Assembly (NCBI GenBank): GCA_028684915.1
Contig: JAQUEZ010000011.1
Span: 1 to 64,000, forward strand
Source of the DNA: Desulfobulbus sp.
GTDB taxonomy: Bacteria; Desulfobacterota; Desulfobulbia; Desulfobulbales; Desulfobulbaceae
Length of the DNA: 64,000 nt
Reading direction: 5' to 3'
Notes under the pieces: generated by a model
The model's database searches: none
What the model was told of the DNA's origin: nothing
What the model saw: the letters and a program-made list of their open reading frames with translations, nothing else
Shown: positions 56,108 to 63,311 of the stretch, in pieces
Position numbering within the stretch: position 1 is the first letter of the stretch
Layout: every line of letters begins with the position of its first letter
Translations under genes and position numbers: made by a program

Positions 56108-57004
56108 ATGAAACTTTATTTATCCTCTCCAACATCCGACATATTAAACGAATTAGAAAAAAGATATCCCGAAAGAAAGATAAATATACTTAGATCGTTC
56201 GGAGTGCAAAACAAAGACGATGATAAATTTAACAATAACTTAATTAAAAATATTGCTAGCCAAATGTATGACTGTGGGGCATTTACAGTGAACAATGCAG
56301 ACCAATATAACGCGCAGCAAATTACTCTTTACAATTACATTCAACACTTAAATAGATATAAAAATAGTTACGAATATTATTCAAATTTTGATAGTGACTT
56401 TACATCCAATGGGTTCAACACAAACTTAAAAGCATTGAGAAGCATTGAAGATGCTGGAGACTTGCACCCATTCCCTGTAATACACGACTATTTTGTAAAA
56501 GAAGTTAAATATTACGTTGACAATGGATATGAATTTATAGCCTTAGGGGGAGTTAGAGTTCCTGGAGAGAAAAAGCAATACCGCTCAAATGATCATATAA
56601 AAGCAGCCTTTAAGAAAATCCCTATAGATAAAGTCAAAGTGCATTTGTTTGGTGCTAGTTCATTCAACACTATTATAAAATGGCCCTTGTATTCGTGTGA
56701 TAGTAGTTCTTGGGCTCAAAACAATAAATATGGATTCGTTCTGTATTGGAATCTCAATAAGTCCGGATTGAACAAAACTGAAAAATTGTTCTTTCTAGAC
56801 AAAAATTCAGATTGCAATAGAAAAGATCGCCAGTATTGGGAAAAAGTACCCTTTAAAAAGGATTTGGAATACTTCATTGGCGAACTAGGAATTACCTATA
56901 CTAATCTAATGGGACACAGAGCTTTCCATTATCGTCAACTACTAAATACAATATATTATTTGACCATTGAGGATGTGATTACACAATATAGACTCACACA
57001 TTAA
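56108..57004 (+). CDS. TGT/DpdA-fold transglycosylase-like protein
   Basis: This 298-residue protein has the order of landmarks of tRNA-guanine transglycosylase. Residues 55-59 DCGAF match DSGGF with catalytic Asp; 143-148 FIALGG match YALGG; 179-185 HLFGASS match LMGVGTP; and 196-202 SCDSSSW match the nucleophile region FDCVMP with Asp 198. Spacing between these landmarks is close to the host Tgt at 18463. The zinc cysteine cluster of Tgt is absent, although a helical C-terminal stretch GHRAFHYRQLLNTIYYL parallels the end of Tgt. Phage and island TGT relatives include DpdA enzymes that put 7-deazaguanines into DNA. The substrate (DNA or RNA, base) is unknown. There is no ribosome site. Confidence 0.55.
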   Translation: MKLYLSSPTSDILNELEKRYPERKINILRSFGVQNKDDDKFNNNLIKNIASQMYDCGAFTVNNADQYNAQQITLYNYIQHLNRYKNSYEYYSNFDSDFTSNGFNTNLKALRSIEDAGDLHPFPVIHDYFVKEVKYYVDNGYEFIALGGVRVPGEKKQYRSNDHIKAAFKKIPIDKVKVHLFGASSFNTIIKWPLYSCDSSSWAQNNKYGFVLYWNLNKSGLNKTEKLFFLDKNSDCNRKDRQYWEKVPFKKDLEYFIGELGITYTNLMGHRAFHYRQLLNTIYYLTIEDVITQYRLTH

Positions 57005-57044
57005 ACTCTTTATTGCATTTAAAGATAAAAAAGAATAGCGACTA

Positions 57045-57079
57045 AGCCGCTGTTTCGCATTTGAAACAGTGGCTTTTTT
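57045..57079 (+). terminator. Terminator after the TGT-like gene
   Basis: AGCCGCTGTTTC and GAAACAGTGGCT pair with one mismatch and are followed by six T. It closes the group of three island genes beginning at 53517. Confidence 0.9.
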
Positions 57080-57554
57080 ATTGTCAACGCTTCATCCATT
57101 TATAGCATCCAGATCCTTGGAAAATCATTATCCAACCCTGGACACCCTTATCCAGATATTGGCAATGGCAGCATGAACAATAAAAGATAGATATTAAAAA
57201 TATTGTAAGCTGAACTAACACAAGCCTGTTATCCAGCAGGTCCAAAAAAGAAGTAGGTATTGACCAGAGAGGGGATGTTCCAATAATTATAAATTCAAAA
57301 TTCGAAAAATCAAAAATCAATTTAGTCAGTCACTTTCACAACCATTCCTTCATAAATTTGAAGTAACAAAATTATTTTTTTACTTCTCGTTCAACGTCTC
57401 TCTCATCTCCTCGTCTCAATTCATTTGAATCAACCACATTGAGCATAGTGTCTCTCTTACCAGAGCCACACTCATCATCTCATAGACCGGTTCAATGAAT
57501 CGCCTCTCAATTCAAAAGTATTTTCACATTCACAATCAACTAAGGAGATAATTT
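57080..57554. other. AT-rich intergenic region before the leader/Rep genes
   Basis: A minus-strand frame (57084-57320, TTG start, 78 codons) has one membrane-like segment but nothing else to support it. The right part is pyrimidine-rich with repeated CTCTC and TTCAC motifs and probably holds the promoter of the leader/Rep genes, possibly a replication or transfer origin. Confidence 0.35.
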
Positions 57555-57622
57555 ATGAGTCTGTTTTCAAGAGTATTTTTATCATTATTAATCACACTAT
57601 CAGGAGAAGGATATGAAACATG
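57555..57622 (+). CDS. 22-residue leader peptide overlapping the Rep-like gene
   Basis: ATG at 57555 has a textbook TAAGGAG site. It encodes MSLFSRVFLSLLITLSGEGY and stops after two more residues at 57622, ten bases inside the following gene, whose own AGGAGAAGG site lies within the leader. Translational coupling of the two is likely. The leader itself is a hydrophobic peptide and may have no other role. Confidence 0.5.
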
Positions 57623-58686
57623 AATTAACATATTTCGATGGTTTCAATGCATCTTATGATGGCTTGAGGGAGCTAGAAAAAGTGTCATTGAAACAGGAAA
57701 TTGAGCAAAAGGAAGCTATTAAGAATCAGAATATCACTTGTAAATTGAGATACGATTTCATTCGACTCTCTGTGTACTTGAATGAGAAAGGAAAAAGACC
57801 AGATGAATCCAAATTATGGGCGTTGTTCACTGACATTTGGATGAAAAGAGTCGGCAATCCTAATTATAAATTCCTCTCAGAAGGAAACACCAAGTATCAT
57901 TGGACGTACAACAAAGCCGCGAAGTATAAGTTCAAATTTAATGACAAAATCTATGAGCTGATCATTGCCAAATGTAGCTTCAGCTACCAATACCCATACA
58001 TCATCACTATTCACGATCCCACACCAGAAGTACTCCTCTACCTGAAACCATTTCTTGAACAATTTCAGCACTATCATGTCAAGGAAATCGAATACACCTT
58101 CGATTTCATCACTGATGACAATGATATGGTGAGACAATTTTTAATGCAGCAAACTGTTATCAAGTGGAGAGGTAAAGGATTCAAAGGAAATGATTGCGGT
58201 ACTTGCTACATTGGAAATCCTAGAATGTGTAGAGGTAAAGGAGGAAGAATCTATGAGAAAAAATTAGATGCAAACCTAGATGAGGAAGTTGTGAGAATGG
58301 AAATGGTAGTCAAAAGACAAATTTTGAAGAGCAACAATATTCAAACGATTGAAGACGTATTGACCGATGACAGGTCAACAGTGATGAAATATTTGCAATT
58401 CAAAGAATTTAATTTCAGTAAGTTTAGGAAAAAGATGGTCTCATTGTCATTGAGTAATGAAGAAATCGAAAAGGAGGTAACAGTAATAATAGATCGAATT
58501 AAAAATGGCGAATTATATGAGGTTAACAAGGAGTTATTGTCACAATTAAGAAAATACCAATCAGAATCCTTTTTAAAGGTATCCGGATTTTGGGATCATT
58601 TTATGGAAATGATAGGTTGTTCTTCATTTATAGAAAGAGATGAGTTTGAACTTGATAGTAGATTTCTAAGAGATGGGTTGGTTTGA
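57613..58686 (+). CDS. Rep_trans-like replication or mobilisation protein
   Basis: The 357-residue protein contains VKEIEYTFDFITDDND followed by a Gly-rich CGTCYIGNPRMCRGKGGR-type stretch, then IYEKKL and VVRMEMVVKRQ. This order resembles the Rep_trans (replication initiation factor) family, where an E-type acidic beta strand, YIGSR and YDK-then-RxE strands occur. Such proteins nick DNA at rolling-circle origins of plasmids, phages and mobile elements. The link is by pattern, not certain. The N-terminal part is helical and lysine/glutamate rich. A hairpin follows at 58716. Confidence 0.45.
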   Translation: MKHELTYFDGFNASYDGLRELEKVSLKQEIEQKEAIKNQNITCKLRYDFIRLSVYLNEKGKRPDESKLWALFTDIWMKRVGNPNYKFLSEGNTKYHWTYNKAAKYKFKFNDKIYELIIAKCSFSYQYPYIITIHDPTPEVLLYLKPFLEQFQHYHVKEIEYTFDFITDDNDMVRQFLMQQTVIKWRGKGFKGNDCGTCYIGNPRMCRGKGGRIYEKKLDANLDEEVVRMEMVVKRQILKSNNIQTIEDVLTDDRSTVMKYLQFKEFNFSKFRKKMVSLSLSNEEIEKEVTVIIDRIKNGELYEVNKELLSQLRKYQSESFLKVSGFWDHFMEMIGCSSFIERDEFELDSRFLRDGLV

Positions 58687-58715
58687 AATTATATTTAATT
58701 AGTTTGATTAAGGGG

Positions 58716-58735
58716 AAGTGTAGGAGTTTACACTT
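58716..58735. promoter_or_regulatory. GTGTAG-type inverted repeat, site 1
   Basis: AAGTGTA-ggagtt-TACACTT is a short hairpin with a T-run. Its core GTGTAGGAGTTTACAC has the same GTGTA-N6-TACAC form as the perfect site at 59946-59961. The two sites flank the ParB-like gene, so they may be its binding sites. It can also act as a terminator of the Rep-like gene. Confidence 0.45.
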
Positions 58736-58936
58736 TTTCTGATGGGATATTTTTTATTGATGAACGGCGCTGTTTATGGGCGTTAACGGCGATATTAAGG
58801 GACAAAAATGGAGTTGGATTATCGAATCTAAATATGGGGGAACCTCCGGCACTATAGTTCAACCTGCCCAACTCCTTACCCATCATGATGGTATTAATAT
58901 ATATAATTTATTGTCACTTTAAAAAAGTCCATAAAA

Positions 58937-58978
58937 AAACCTCGTTAAAACCATTAAAATTTGGGCTTAACGAGGTTT
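58937..58978 (-). terminator. Terminator of the ParB-like gene
   Basis: AAACCTCGTTAA and TTAACGAGGTTT are perfect 12-bp arms around an 18-base loop. On the minus strand a run of seven T follows. It lies 145 bp beyond the ParB-like stop codon. Confidence 0.75.
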
Positions 58979-59123
58979 GAATGAAGAGTATGACAAGGAT
59001 CAAGACGACAAAGAAACCAGAGGGGCTAACGTCATTTCCAGACGTCTGGAAATTAACCTATGAGAGAACCTATAACCACCACCTCCACCACTCTATACAA
59101 ACAAGAATCATCGAAAATCGCCG

Positions 59124-59840
59124 TTATTCAGACAATGAATCCCAATTCTTTTTAAAGGATTTCAACTTATTTAAGGTTTTTTGTTGTTCTTCCATCTCCT
59201 CAATGATACGGGCAATTTCAGCAGATGTTTTCTTGGCAATTTTTTCCCTTTGACCTACTTTGAATTTATCAAAGATTACTTTCAACCGAGATTTGCTAAT
59301 TTCTTTTTGATATTCATCGAGATCAAGATCCTCTGGGTGAGAGATAAGCCTGATGGTATTGCTATAATCTGTATTACGAGATACAGGTGTACCAATCAGT
59401 TCTTTTGTATCCTTATAGGATAAATTTTCAGAAACTATTTGATCAGCAATCTTCTTCTTTTCGTCTAGATTCTCAACTTTTAGCAATAAAGTTCGATGTG
59501 AAATACTAATTTTCATATATGAATCATGATGCCCTATTTTTTCCCTGTCTTTCCACAGATTGATAGCATCATATATCCACGATTTTGACTTACCTGTTTC
59601 ACCAGAAATTTCAGAAATTAAGCGAAGCAATGATTTATGCTTAGCAACAGACTGATTAGAACGGAAGTTCTCAACATCACCCCCAAAGAAATTATCCTTT
59701 ATATATTCAGCAACCTCATAAGAAGCAGCTCCAAGATGATTGATTAAAATTTCTTTAATATCATCTTTGGCTTTAGAGATAAGTTCAAGGTCTTCTTCTT
59801 CTGAACAGTTCATTGAAGATGTGGTAATATCTTTTGTCAT
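59124..59840 (-). CDS. ParB/KorB-like DNA-binding protein
   Basis: The 238-residue protein resembles the second half of plasmid ParB/KorB-like regulators: a helix-turn-helix around TGKSKSWIYDAINLWKDREKI, then ISHRTLLLKVENLDEKKKIADQIV, a motif order used by ParB-type proteins to choose operators. The N-terminal CTPase part of true ParB is missing, so a clamp role is unlikely. A C-terminal charged coil follows (RIIEEMEEQQKTLNKLK). It probably controls or segregates the element. Palindromic sites lie on both sides of it. Confidence 0.6.
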   Translation of the reverse strand: MTKDITTSSMNCSEEEDLELISKAKDDIKEILINHLGAASYEVAEYIKDNFFGGDVENFRSNQSVAKHKSLLRLISEISGETGKSKSWIYDAINLWKDREKIGHHDSYMKISISHRTLLLKVENLDEKKKIADQIVSENLSYKDTKELIGTPVSRNTDYSNTIRLISHPEDLDLDEYQKEISKSRLKVIFDKFKVGQREKIAKKTSAEIARIIEEMEEQQKTLNKLKSFKKNWDSLSE

Positions 59841-59875
59841 TTGAGTCTCCGAGTGAACATGGTAATGGATTCAAG

Positions 59876-59891
59876 ATTGTATATTTACAAT
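59876..59891. promoter_or_regulatory. Palindrome ATTGTA-TATT-TACAAT upstream of ParB-like gene
   Basis: A perfect 16-bp inverted repeat lies 35 bp before the ParB-like start, in promoter position. It may be an autoregulatory operator. Confidence 0.45.
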
Positions 59892-59945
59892 TGGGGATAG
59901 TCAATTTGATATTGGTAGATAATTCATATTTTTTAACGGCAAAAT

Positions 59946-59961
59946 GTGTAGATTCCTACAC
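59946..59961. promoter_or_regulatory. GTGTAG-ATTC-CTACAC inverted repeat, site 2
   Basis: A perfect 6-4-6 palindrome about 105 bp upstream of the ParB-like gene shares the GTGTA-N6-TACAC frame with the site at 58718-58733. Likely a binding site for the ParB-like protein or another island regulator. Confidence 0.5.
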
Positions 59962-60073
59962 TTTCACACGGTTATTGTGACGGTGTTAATTCCAGCATTT
60001 TTAGGTATTATTTTTCCTGCAATTTCAATCCATTAAACTGCTAATTATGGTATTGCCCAGGAGGTGATTTCCC

Positions 60074-60256
60074 ATGTCAGAGACAATGTGCTATTGCTTC
60101 GGTTTCACTGAGGAAGATATAAAAAATGATTTCACAGATCATGGTCGCTCAACTATTTTGGAAAGGATAATAGAGGAGAAAAAGAAAGGTAATTGTCGAT
60201 GTGAGCAAAAAAATCCCAAAAAAACTGATGCTTTAACGATATTCGCCAGGTGGTGA
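60074..60256 (+). CDS. CopZ-type BFD-like [2Fe-2S] mini-protein
   Basis: The 60-residue protein has two cysteine pairs, CYC in MCYCFGFTEEDI and CRC in GNCRCEQKNP, with GRSTILERI between, which matches the cysteine-rich (zinc-ribbon or [2Fe-2S]) N-terminal domain of the CopZ/BFD-type group. CAGGAGG lies nine bases upstream. The usual HMA copper-binding domain and partner ATPase are missing. It is a lone cargo gene on the island, between the ParB-like protein and a recombinase; a sensor or redox role is possible. Confidence 0.72.
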   Translation: MSETMCYCFGFTEEDIKNDFTDHGRSTILERIIEEKKKGNCRCEQKNPKKTDALTIFARW

Positions 60257-60407
60257 GTACGATATCAGGGGGAATGAAAATAAATCTTTACTGAAAACAT
60301 CCCCCTATTTCATAATTAAAATTTCCTATAGATATTAGCTATTAAGGCAATAATGTTCCCAATTATTGAATGGTCACATTTATCATGAATCTATGGGAGA
60401 GGAGATT

Positions 60408-60962
60408 ATGAAAGGATGTCGAGTTATGACAGATGAGGAAGTGAGAATGGTTCTGAATGAATTGCAGGTGAGAGACAGAGTTCTGTTCTTGACTTGTTTA
60501 ACTTTTGGAACAAGAATTTCCGAAGCATTGTCTTTGACCTTTGGTGATGTGGCGGGGAGCAATCTCTACCTTGTGTCACAGAAAGGGTCAGAAAACATAT
60601 CATTCCCGATACCTTATGCTTACAAACAAGCAATCGAGGAGTTGAAAGAGTGGTACACAGAGAAAGGGCTGAAGATAACGAGCAAATCGCCGTTATTTAT
60701 CTCACAGAAGGGTAAGAATCAGCACATCACGAGGCAATTAGCATCAAGTCTGGTAAAAAAAACTGTTAAGACTCTTGGCTTGGAAGGAAAAATCAATACA
60801 CATTCGTTTAGAAAGTCATTTGTAACGAAAATTTACGAAATGACAGGCTATAATATTGCAGAAACGAAGACCTACAGCAGACACAAAAGTCTTGTAAATC
60901 TAGAATATTACATCAAAACAACCGAAACGACAGATTTGGTTGAGCAACTGAATTGGTGTTGA
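60408..60962 (+). CDS. Small tyrosine recombinase
   Basis: The 184-residue protein is a catalytic domain only: R in FGTRISEALSL, a beta-hairpin Lys in SQKGSENISF, HSFRKSF, and TYSRHKSL followed by nucleophile Tyr in LEYYIKTTE. It lacks the N-terminal core-binding domain of Xer/Int proteins. GAGGAG lies before the ATG at 60408; longer starts (TTG 60366) are less likely. It may mobilise a sub-module of the island, or act in inversion. Confidence 0.85.
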   Translation: MKGCRVMTDEEVRMVLNELQVRDRVLFLTCLTFGTRISEALSLTFGDVAGSNLYLVSQKGSENISFPIPYAYKQAIEELKEWYTEKGLKITSKSPLFISQKGKNQHITRQLASSLVKKTVKTLGLEGKINTHSFRKSFVTKIYEMTGYNIAETKTYSRHKSLVNLEYYIKTTETTDLVEQLNWC

Positions 60963-60979
60963 TATTGGACAATCCCATT

Positions 60980-61111
60980 ATGCCAAAAATAAAATTAGCT
61001 TTATATGCTGCTTTAACCGGTTTGGTAGTTGGGCTGATCAATTGGATTATAAACCCTCATTTCATAACTGGATTTCTTTCTGGATGGAAGGTATCAAGTT
61101 GGTTTCATTGA
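60980..61111 (+). CDS. Possible 43-residue membrane peptide
   Basis: An ATG 17 bases after the recombinase stop opens a frame reading MPKIKLALYAALTGLVVGL and ending SGWKVSSWFH. One strong membrane helix is present. There is no good ribosome site. It may be real, as short membrane peptides are common in mobile elements, but support is thin. The rest of the gap to 61295 holds a terminator and nothing else recognised. Confidence 0.35.
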   Translation: MPKIKLALYAALTGLVVGLINWIINPHFITGFLSGWKVSSWFH

Positions 61112-61135
61112 TGTGACATATTGGAAATGATTTTG

Positions 61136-61170
61136 GAATCCTTTAGGTTCGTGGTAGCCTGAAGGATTCT
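61136..61170 (+). terminator. Probable terminator after recombinase genes
   Basis: GAATCCTTTAGG and CCTGAAGGATTC pair with one mismatch around a 9-base loop and are followed by a short T-rich tract. Confidence 0.7.
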
Positions 61171-61295
61171 TTATTGTTAACGGCTGAAACTGATGGGATA
61201 TGCTAGAACAGTCAAAGTTGTCCTGAAAATTATGAAAACATACCGCCGAGGAACGAACCCATAAGCCAAATATGGTAGGGTCTTAAGTTGATGTG

Positions 61296-61901
61296 TTACA
61301 GCCTTCTCGACTTCACAAAATGAGACACACAGGGCCAAGAAACTTCGTAAATCTTCGCTATACTTGCTTTACTTACCCCTTTCCGTAGCAACTCTTTAAT
61401 CTCTTCTTCCTTCCCATCGAGAGTCGATTTACCAAGCCCTTTTGGGCGTCCCAGTAATCGTCCTTCTGCGCGTGCTTTTGCAAGACCAGACTTGGTTCTC
61501 TCAGAAATTAGATCACGTTCGATCTCCGCAAATAGACTGAACATGGTAAGCATGACTTTTGTCTGGATATCAGGGCTGCCATCTAGCTTCATTCCTTCCT
61601 TGATACAAATTAGCTTCACCCCCGATTCAATGAGAGTGTTGGCAATGATAGCGATCTGTCCAACGCTTCGACCAAGACGAGATAATTCAGCTACAATCAG
61701 TGTGTCGCCATCTTTGAGATTCGCAAGCAAAGTATCAATTAGTCTCTCTTTGGTTGTTTTTCTGGAAGATACTTTTGCCTCTACCCAAGATGTGATTTGT
61801 AAATCATTTTTGCTGCCATAATTCAGAATTTCATAACGCTGGTTTTTTAAATCCTGCTTAATGGTGCTCACTCGAGCATATCCGACAACCTGATTCTCCA
61901 T
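61296..61901 (-). CDS. Serine resolvase/invertase
   Basis: The 201-residue small serine recombinase starts MENQVVGYARVSTIKQDL, with the catalytic Ser in RVST. Conserved parts are VAELSRLGRS, a long E-helix with LFAEIERDLISERT, and a C-terminal helix-turn-helix (SKASIAKIYEVSWPCVSHFV). Such enzymes resolve transposon cointegrates or invert DNA. The ATG at 61901 has GGGGAAG upstream. No transposase partner is present. A res or inversion site pair has not been identified. Confidence 0.93.
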   Translation of the reverse strand: MENQVVGYARVSTIKQDLKNQRYEILNYGSKNDLQITSWVEAKVSSRKTTKERLIDTLLANLKDGDTLIVAELSRLGRSVGQIAIIANTLIESGVKLICIKEGMKLDGSPDIQTKVMLTMFSLFAEIERDLISERTKSGLAKARAEGRLLGRPKGLGKSTLDGKEEEIKELLRKGVSKASIAKIYEVSWPCVSHFVKSRRL

Positions 61902-61926
61902 ATTCTTCCCCGAATAAGCTGATTGA

Positions 61927-62085
61927 CAAAAAAAGCTGCTGTGGTACTTGTTTGTCAACCATATCAAGGAATTGGTCACGGATTTTCTTGAGGAATCAGT
62001 AGATCAAAAAACGTTCGATTCTATCTCTATCGAGTCATTAAGCCAATCATTAAAAGAGAACTATTTTGTAGCGTTAAAAGGTTGA
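61927..62085 (+). pseudogene. Possible C-terminal fragment of a lost gene
   Basis: A frame without a good start reads VNHIKELVTDFLEESVDQK and ends SLKENYFVALKG before TGA at 62083. The residue pattern looks like real protein. It begins just upstream of the divergent resolvase start, so a recombination event by that module may have truncated a gene here. The rest to 62227 is non-coding. Confidence 0.3.
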
Positions 62086-62227
62086 TTAGTAGAAAACCAT
62101 AGGGCTATGGAGCGATAACTATTTTCCGCACATAGTTTCAATATTGGATTGATAAGCAATTATTTGAGATTGTGATAAAAAATATTTATCTAAAATTTAA
62201 ATCACACCCTGAACTATTCAAAAAACA

Positions 62228-63298
62228 ATGGAAGCACATTTAGAATCAGCCGACTTAAAAAAGATTGCTGCAGATGGGAATGATGCATTGATTTCCTGGT
62301 ACAACCGAAGTGAGAATAACAGATTATCTGTTGTTCAACAGCAACATAAAAAAATTAATTTAAAAGGACTATTATTTTTAGACACGAATTTTAGCGGTAG
62401 CTCTTTTGAAAATTGCGATCTAAGCAACAGTACATTTATTAATTGCAATTTTGATAATAGCAAATTTACAAAGTGCAATTTCAACAAAACAAAATTTGAA
62501 AACAGTATCAACGCATCAAGTTTGTCAATTAAAAAATCAACTTTTATTAAGGCTGATTTGTCGAATCAGGATTTTAGCAATGCATTATTTACAAATAATA
62601 ATTTGTGCAATTGTATCCTTGAAAACACAAAATTAAATAAATGTGATTTAAAAGGATGTAATTTTCACGAAACTGTAATTGGTAAAACAGAATTTGATGG
62701 CTGTAAAAATTTAAGCTCAACATCAAATTTAGAGAAGACGATAGTGAAATCATCTCCTGAAAAATATGAAGTCAATAAATACAATGTTATAGACAATATA
62801 TTCAACTGGGAAATAGTTAGAATATTCGGAAAATTACCTTTATTCGGTGCGTCTTATCTCGCAATTGTTTTAATTCCAATTTTGTTTGGCATAATTAAAT
62901 ATCTAAACAATCACATCCAGATAATTAATAATTTTATAAAGTCAAATTACATATTTAAAATATCAAAAGCTCAAATATTTGCAGATCAGTATATAATACA
63001 TAAGATTACTCTTATATCTTATCCAGATTTTCCTGAATTAATTTTAATTTCATCTATATTATTAGCAATTGGGTCAACTATATATAATTTATTTTGCCCA
63101 TCAAGAATTAAAGAATTCAGTCATGATGTATGGGTGGATCAATTATACAGAGAACCTATTCATTATTTCCCAGTTGCTGTAAAAAATAGACCAATGATAT
63201 TAATTTCATTAATATCATATACATTTGGAGCCATTCTTTCATTATTCGTTATAATAAATAATCTACTCAAAACTATCAATTATATTAATAATTTATAA
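62228..63298 (+). CDS. Pentapeptide-repeat protein with C-terminal membrane domain
   Basis: The first half has about a dozen pentapeptide repeats of the A(D/N)LXX type, for example FENCDLSNSTF and FTKCNFNKTKF, which form a right-handed beta helix. The second half has several membrane segments (SYLAIVLIPILFGII, LILISSILLAIGSTIYNLF and ISLISYTFGAILSLFVII). The 356 residues stop 13 bases before the next gene, an ATPase, so the two work as a pair. Pentapeptide/membrane proteins occur in several anti-phage systems. A specific function is not known to me. Confidence 0.7.
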   Translation: MEAHLESADLKKIAADGNDALISWYNRSENNRLSVVQQQHKKINLKGLLFLDTNFSGSSFENCDLSNSTFINCNFDNSKFTKCNFNKTKFENSINASSLSIKKSTFIKADLSNQDFSNALFTNNNLCNCILENTKLNKCDLKGCNFHETVIGKTEFDGCKNLSSTSNLEKTIVKSSPEKYEVNKYNVIDNIFNWEIVRIFGKLPLFGASYLAIVLIPILFGIIKYLNNHIQIINNFIKSNYIFKISKAQIFADQYIIHKITLISYPDFPELILISSILLAIGSTIYNLFCPSRIKEFSHDVWVDQLYREPIHYFPVAVKNRPMILISLISYTFGAILSLFVIINNLLKTINYINNL

Positions 63299-63311
63299 TG
63301 GAGTGCTAAAT

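Larger units (their letters stand above)
58687..59123. other. Non-coding gap between Rep-like and ParB-like genes
   Basis: No gene is supported. The gap contains the hairpin/site at 58716-58735, a stretch with two TTAACGGC or GTTAACGGC words, and the terminator at 58937-58978. Rolling-circle origins usually lie near the rep gene, so this region could hold one, but I see no definite nick site. Confidence 0.3.

Noticed and set aside
57084..57320. 78-codon minus-strand frame with one hydrophobic stretch
   Set aside because: It has only a TTG start, lacks a ribosome site, and begins at the end of a strong terminator; AT-rich DNA often yields such frames.
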